A stretch of 9,703 bases of DNA from RGIG2206 sp045577615 (GTDB lineage Bacteria > Bacillota > Clostridia > Oscillospirales > Acutalibacteraceae). The stretch is taken from positions 1-9,703 of the forward strand of contig JAZNIT010000021.1 of assembly GCA_045577615.1 (NCBI GenBank). Reading direction: 5' to 3'. Shown here in pieces: positions 6,485 to 9,703 of the stretch. A program made the position numbers and the translations under genes. Position 1 is the stretch's first letter, and each line of letters begins with the position of its first letter. The notes under the pieces were generated by a model. It searched no databases. It was not told the origin of the DNA and saw only the letters and a program-made list of their open reading frames with translations.

Positions 6485-6700
6485 TTGAAAAGCCAAAAAT
6501 ATGAAATATGCGTTTGTTGCGGCAAGCAACTTGATATACCGTGTATGACGCCTATCTCAAACCGTGAATACTATATTATAGGCGCGGGGCAGTTGTGCCA
6601 GGAATGTTATTTCACGTTAAATGAAACTCAAACAGATGGCGGTCTTATAATGAGTGAAAACCAGATGGAATATTTAATAGATCGTTGTCGAGGAAAATAA
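6485..6700 (+). CDS. Small four-cysteine zinc-ribbon-like protein
   Basis: This is a 71-residue protein with a TTG start, chosen because AAAGGTGG (6469-6476) lies 8 bases upstream; a GTG at 6473 overlaps that site and no in-frame ATG is near. Two CxxC pairs, C9-V-C-C12 (followed by GKQ) and C38-Q-E-C41, with further cysteines at 11, 20 and 68, look like a zinc ribbon or treble-clef fold. There is no signal peptide, so it is cytoplasmic, unlike all its neighbours. It closes the cluster and is followed by terminator-like hairpins. It could be a regulator, an assembly helper, or an unrelated small gene carried on the transcript; the function is unknown. The TAA stop is at 6698-6700. Confidence 0.72.
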   Translation: MKSQKYEICVCCGKQLDIPCMTPISNREYYIIGAGQLCQECYFTLNETQTDGGLIMSENQMEYLIDRCRGK

Positions 6701-6735
6701 CAAATTACTTTGTGTTCGTTAGAACTACCTCTATT

Positions 6736-6772
6736 GTTAGGGGGCGAGGTCATTACGACCTCGCCCCCTAAC
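6736..6772 (+). repeat. Perfect 16-bp GC-rich hairpin without a U-run
   Basis: GTTAGGGGGCGAGGTC (6736-6751) and its exact complement (6757-6772) enclose the loop ATTAC. The bases after it are GCATTTCG, so there is no proper U-tract on this strand, nor on the other strand. It may stabilise the 3' end of the surface transcript, act as a first partial terminator, or be a palindromic intergenic repeat. Confidence 0.7.
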
Positions 6773-6790
6773 GCATTTCGTATAAAAAGA

Positions 6791-6822
6791 GAGGGGAGCC
6801 GAAGCTCCCCTCATTTGTTTTT
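6791..6822 (+). terminator. Intrinsic terminator of the surface-protein cluster
   Basis: GAGGGGAGC (6791-6799) and GCTCCCCTC (6804-6812) form a 9-bp stem around CGAA, followed by ATTTGTTTTT. This is a textbook Rho-independent terminator, 91 bases after the gene 7 stop. An A-tract (6784-6788) just before the stem gives the reverse strand a modest U-run too. Confidence 0.88.
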
Positions 6823-6845
6823 CAGTATATTTTATATAATAGCAC

Positions 6846-6880
6846 TTTTAAAAAGTTTTGCAACAAAAAACTTTTTGAAA
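6846..6880. repeat. AT-rich imperfect inverted repeat
   Basis: AAAAAGTTTT (6850-6859) pairs with AAAACTTTTT (6867-6876) around a 7-base loop, extended by a G-U pair and three A-T pairs to 14 bp. The stem is weak because it is nearly all A-T. It may be a minor terminator or only chance in AT-rich DNA. Confidence 0.35.
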
Positions 6881-6983
6881 ACAACATTTTTATATAGTAT
6901 GCCAAAAAAGTGAATAAAATGGCGATAACAAATATTAAAAATGCAAGAAATTAACAAAAAAATGAAAAAAATAGAAAAAACCC

Positions 6984-7011
6984 TTTAATTTTCTTAAAAA
7001 TGTGGTATAAT
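6984..7011 (+). promoter_or_regulatory. Probable ppdK promoter (extended -10)
   Basis: A perfect TATAAT (7006-7011) is preceded by TGG, giving an extended -10 (TGnTATAAT). The -35 candidate TTTAAT (6984-6989) sits 16 bases away and is weak, as is usual with an extended -10. A-rich tracts upstream (about 6955-6980) could act as an UP element. Transcription would start near 7018, leaving a leader of roughly 75 bases. Confidence 0.75.
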
Positions 7012-7018
7012 TAAGTGC

Positions 7019-7070
7019 TACCCTAATAAAATAGGGTAAAATAGGTAAATAATGCGAGCAAAATGTTCGC
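7019..7070 (+). promoter_or_regulatory. Two small hairpins in the ppdK leader
   Basis: TACCCTA (7019-7025) pairs with TAGGGTA (7032-7038) around a six-base loop, at or next to the predicted 5' end. GCGAGCA (7054-7060) pairs with TGTTCGC (7064-7070), with one G-U pair, around AAA. The AGGAGG at 7079-7084 is left free, 7 bases before the ATG. A 5'-end hairpin that protects the message from decay is a plausible role; no known riboswitch is recognised. Confidence 0.5.
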
Positions 7071-7091
7071 TAATAATCAGGAGGTAAAACA

Positions 7092-9703
7092 ATGAGTCAC
7101 AAGTATGTATACCTTTTCTCAGAAGGTGACGCAAAAATGCGTGAGCTTCTCGGCGGTAAAGGTGCTAACCTTGCTGAGATGACCAAAATCGGTCTTCCCG
7201 TTCCGCAGGGCTTCACTGTAACTACCGAAGCTTGCACACAGTACTATGAAGATGGCAGAAAGATCAACGATGAAATTCAGGCGCAGATTATGGAGTACAT
7301 CGATAAAATGGAAGGTATCACCGGAATGAAATTCGGCGATAAAGAGAATCCTCTTCTCGTTTCCGTTCGTTCGGGTGCTAGGGCCTCAATGCCCGGTATG
7401 ATGGACACCATTCTTAACCTCGGTCTTAACGAAGACGTTGTTGAAACAATGGCTGCAAAGTCGGGTAATGCTCGCTGGGCTTACGACTGCTACCGTCGTT
7501 TCATTCAGATGTATTCTGACGTAGTTATGGAAGTTGGTAAGAAGTATTTTGAAGAGCTTATCGACAAAATGAAGGAAGAAAAGGGCGTTAAGCAGGACGT
7601 AGAGCTCACTGCTGACGATCTTAAAGAACTCGCAAATCAGTTTAAAGCAGAATATAAAAACAAAATCGGTAAGGACTTCCCGTCTGACCCGAAAGAGCAG
7701 TTAATGGGTGCTGTTGAAGCAGTATTCCGTTCATGGGACAACCCCCGTGCTAACGTTTACCGCCGTGATAACGATATTCCGTATTCATGGGGTACCGCTG
7801 TTAACGTACAGATGATGGCATTCGGTAACATGGGTGATGATTGCGGTACAGGTGTTGCCTTTACTCGTGATCCTGCTACAGGTGAGCCCGGTCTTATGGG
7901 TGAGTTCCTTGTAAACGCTCAGGGTGAGGACGTTGTTGCAGGTGTTCGTACTCCTATGCCGATTGCTCAGATGGCTGAGAAATTCCCCGAAGCATTTGCT
8001 GAATTCAATAAAGTTTGTCAGATTCTTGAAGACCACTACCGCGATATGCAGGATATGGAATTCACTATCCAGAACGGCAAACTCTATATGCTCCAGACAC
8101 GTAACGGTAAGAGAACTGCTAAGGCCGCTCTCAAAATCGCTTGTGATTTGGTAGATGAGGGTATGATCGATAAGAAACAGGCTGTTGCTATGATCGATCC
8201 CCGTAACCTTGATACTCTTCTCCACCCGCAGTTTGATGCTAAAGCATTAAAGGCATCTGTTCCTGCAGGTAAGGGTCTCGGTGCTTCTCCGGGTGCTGCT
8301 TGCGGTAAGGTTGTATTTACTGCTGAAGATGCAGAAAACTGGAACAATAATGGCGAAAAGGTTATCCTCGTTCGTCTTGAAACCTCTCCCGAAGATATTA
8401 CAGGTATGAAGGCTTCTCAAGGTATACTCACAGTTCGTGGCGGTATGACTTCTCACGCTGCCGTTGTTGCTCGCGGTATGGGTACTTGCTGTGTATCCGG
8501 TTGCGGCGACATCATTATGGATGAAGAGAATAAGCAGTTTACCTTGGCTGGTAAAACCTATAAAGAGGGCGACTATATTTCTATTGATGGTTCAACAGGT
8601 AATATCTATGACGGTATTATCCCGACTGTTGATGCTGAAATCGCAGGTGAGTTCGGCAGAATTATGGACTGGGCTGATGAGTTCAGAACATTAAAGGTTC
8701 GTACTAACGCCGATACACCGGCTGACGCTAAAAAGGCTCGCGAACTCGGTGCTGAGGGTATCGGTCTTTGCCGTACCGAGCATATGTTCTTCGAAGCAGA
8801 GCGTATTGCCGCTTTCCGTGAAATGATCTGTGCTGACACAGTTGAAGAGCGCGAAGCAGCTCTTGCTAAGATTCTTCCCTATCAGCAGGGCGACTTCGAG
8901 AAGCTTTACGAAGCACTCGAGGGTAATCCTGTTTGCATCCGTTTCCTTGACCCGCCGCTTCACGAGTTCGTTCCGACCGAAGAAGCTGACATCAAGGCAT
9001 TGGCTGACGCTCAGGGCAAAACCGTTGCTGACATTAAGAATATTATTTCTTCTCTCCACGAGTTTAACCCGATGATGGGCCACCGTGGTTGCCGTTTGGC
9101 AGTTACCTATCCTGAAATTGCTAAGATGCAGACCGCAGCCGTTATCCGCGCGGCTATCAATGTTAAGAAGGCTCATGCTGACTGGAACATCGTTCCCGAA
9201 ATTATGATTCCCTTAACCGGTGAAGTAAAAGAGCTTAAGTTTGTTAAGGATGTAGTTGTTGCTACCGCTGATGCTGAAATCAAGGCTGCAGGCGTAGAGC
9301 TTAAGTACGAGGTTGGTACCATGATGGAAATTCCGCGTGCTTGCCTTACTGCTGATGAAGTAGCTAAAGAAGCTGAGTTCTTCTGCTTCGGTACTAACGA
9401 CTTAACCCAGATGACATTCGGCTTCAGCCGTGATGACGCCGGTAAGTTCTTAGGCGCTTACTATGATAACAAGATTTATGAGAACGATCCGTTTGCTAAG
9501 CTTGACCAGACAGGCGTTGGTAAACTTATGGATATGGCTGTAACAATGGGTAAAAAGGCACGTCCCGAAATTCACTGCGGTATCTGCGGTGAGCACGGCG
9601 GCGACCCCGTATCTGTTGAGTTCTGCCATAAGATCGGCCTCGACTATGTATCTTGCTCACCCTTCCGCGTGCCGATCGCACGTCTTGCCGCCGCTCAGGC
9701 TGC
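7092..9703 (+). CDS. ppdK: Pyruvate, phosphate dikinase (3' end cut off by the window)
   Basis: The enzyme reversibly converts pyruvate, ATP and phosphate to phosphoenolpyruvate, AMP and pyrophosphate in the cytoplasm; many anaerobic Clostridia use it in place of, or with, pyruvate kinase. The 870 visible codons start at ATG after AGGAGG and run off the end; comparison with the 874-residue Clostridium symbiosum enzyme (recalled from memory) suggests only about five codons are missing. The N-terminal ATP-grasp domain (about 1-340) has GGKGAN (Lys23), SVRSGARASMPGMMDT (Arg93), Asp321, Glu323 and Gln335. The swivelling domain carries the phosphohistidine in GGMTSHAAVVARGMG (His455). The C-terminal PEP/pyruvate barrel has LCRTEHMFF, NPMMGHRGCRL, FGTNDLTQMTFG and the catalytic cysteine in CGICGEHGGDP (Cys832). 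All key residues are present. It has its own promoter and the codon use of a highly expressed gene. Confidence 0.98.
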   Translation, partial: MSHKYVYLFSEGDAKMRELLGGKGANLAEMTKIGLPVPQGFTVTTEACTQYYEDGRKINDEIQAQIMEYIDKMEGITGMKFGDKENPLLVSVRSGARASMPGMMDTILNLGLNEDVVETMAAKSGNARWAYDCYRRFIQMYSDVVMEVGKKYFEELIDKMKEEKGVKQDVELTADDLKELANQFKAEYKNKIGKDFPSDPKEQLMGAVEAVFRSWDNPRANVYRRDNDIPYSWGTAVNVQMMAFGNMGDDCGTGVAFTRDPATGEPGLMGEFLVNAQGEDVVAGVRTPMPIAQMAEKFPEAFAEFNKVCQILEDHYRDMQDMEFTIQNGKLYMLQTRNGKRTAKAALKIACDLVDEGMIDKKQAVAMIDPRNLDTLLHPQFDAKALKASVPAGKGLGASPGAACGKVVFTAEDAENWNNNGEKVILVRLETSPEDITGMKASQGILTVRGGMTSHAAVVARGMGTCCVSGCGDIIMDEENKQFTLAGKTYKEGDYISIDGSTGNIYDGIIPTVDAEIAGEFGRIMDWADEFRTLKVRTNADTPADAKKARELGAEGIGLCRTEHMFFEAERIAAFREMICADTVEEREAALAKILPYQQGDFEKLYEALEGNPVCIRFLDPPLHEFVPTEEADIKALADAQGKTVADIKNIISSLHEFNPMMGHRGCRLAVTYPEIAKMQTAAVIRAAINVKKAHADWNIVPEIMIPLTGEVKELKFVKDVVVATADAEIKAAGVELKYEVGTMMEIPRACLTADEVAKEAEFFCFGTNDLTQMTFGFSRDDAGKFLGAYYDNKIYENDPFAKLDQTGVGKLMDMAVTMGKKARPEIHCGICGEHGGDPVSVEFCHKIGLDYVSCSPFRVPIARLAAAQA

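Larger units (their letters stand above)
6701..7091. other. Intergenic region between the surface cluster and ppdK
   Basis: These 391 bases contain no supported gene. In order they hold a perfect GC-rich hairpin (6736-6772), an intrinsic terminator (6791-6822), an AT-rich stretch with a weak inverted repeat (6846-6880), the ppdK promoter (about 6984-7011) and the structured ppdK leader (7019-7091). A short open frame crossing both hairpins has no ribosome binding site and is not a gene. Confidence 0.8.

Noticed and set aside
6835..6840. TATAAT in the AT-rich stretch after the terminator as a second ppdK promoter
   Set aside because: No -35-like hexamer lies at 16-18 bases, no TG extension is present, and the region is nearly pure A/T, so a chance match is likely.
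6710..6913. Short open frame on the + strand after gene 7
   Set aside because: It crosses both intergenic hairpins including the terminator, has no ribosome binding site and no recognisable protein features.
7785..9176. Open frames on the - strand and in other frames across ppdK (for example 7785-8225 and 8691-9176)
   Set aside because: They lie opposite or inside a fully conserved ppdK reading frame, lack ribosome binding sites, and read as codon-bias shadows.

Overview
The window looks like the chromosome of a Gram-positive anaerobe of the Clostridia, probably a gut lineage of the Ruminococcaceae/Oscillospirales type. The reasons are strong AGGAGG ribosome binding sites with some TTG and GTG starts, SipW-class signal peptides, a sortase-like C-terminal anchor, and a pyruvate phosphate dikinase that reads very close to the Clostridium symbiosum enzyme. 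The lineage is inferred from style, not from a search. Every gene lies on the + strand.

Positions 1-6700 hold one surface-protein cluster. Gene 1 (5' end cut off by the window) and gene 2 are paralogous large secreted proteins. Gene 2 has a SipW-class signal and a TasA/camelysin-like N-terminal domain followed by right-handed beta-helix passenger modules. Gene 1 keeps the end of the same N-terminal domain but carries a BspA-type leucine-rich repeat plus a beta-helix. Gene 3 (TTG start) is a small TasA-like protein. It overlaps gene 4 by 4 bases; gene 4 has an ordinary signal peptide and a PPTGD, hydrophobic segment and Arg/Lys tail, so it is the only obvious wall-anchored member. Genes 5 and 6 are two more small SipW-class exported proteins, and gene 7 is a 71-residue four-cysteine zinc-ribbon-like protein. 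Together they suggest a fibre- or matrix-like surface structure: several SipW-processed subunits, two of them carrying bulky adhesin-like passengers, held by one wall anchor. The cognate SipW peptidase and a sortase are not in the window.

The most unusual feature is a two-hairpin RNA-like element present twice, at 1596-1681 and 3849-3935, just ahead of genes 2 and 3. The single-stranded parts are nearly identical while both stems differ by compensating base changes, which is the signature of a conserved RNA structure. I do not recognise the family.

Positions 6701-7091 are intergenic: a perfect 16-bp GC-rich hairpin, a good intrinsic terminator, an AT-rich stretch, then an extended -10 promoter and a short structured leader. 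Positions 7092-9703 hold ppdK, complete except for about the last five codons, with its nucleotide-binding, phosphohistidine and catalytic cysteine residues intact. It is a central metabolic gene transcribed separately from the surface cluster.
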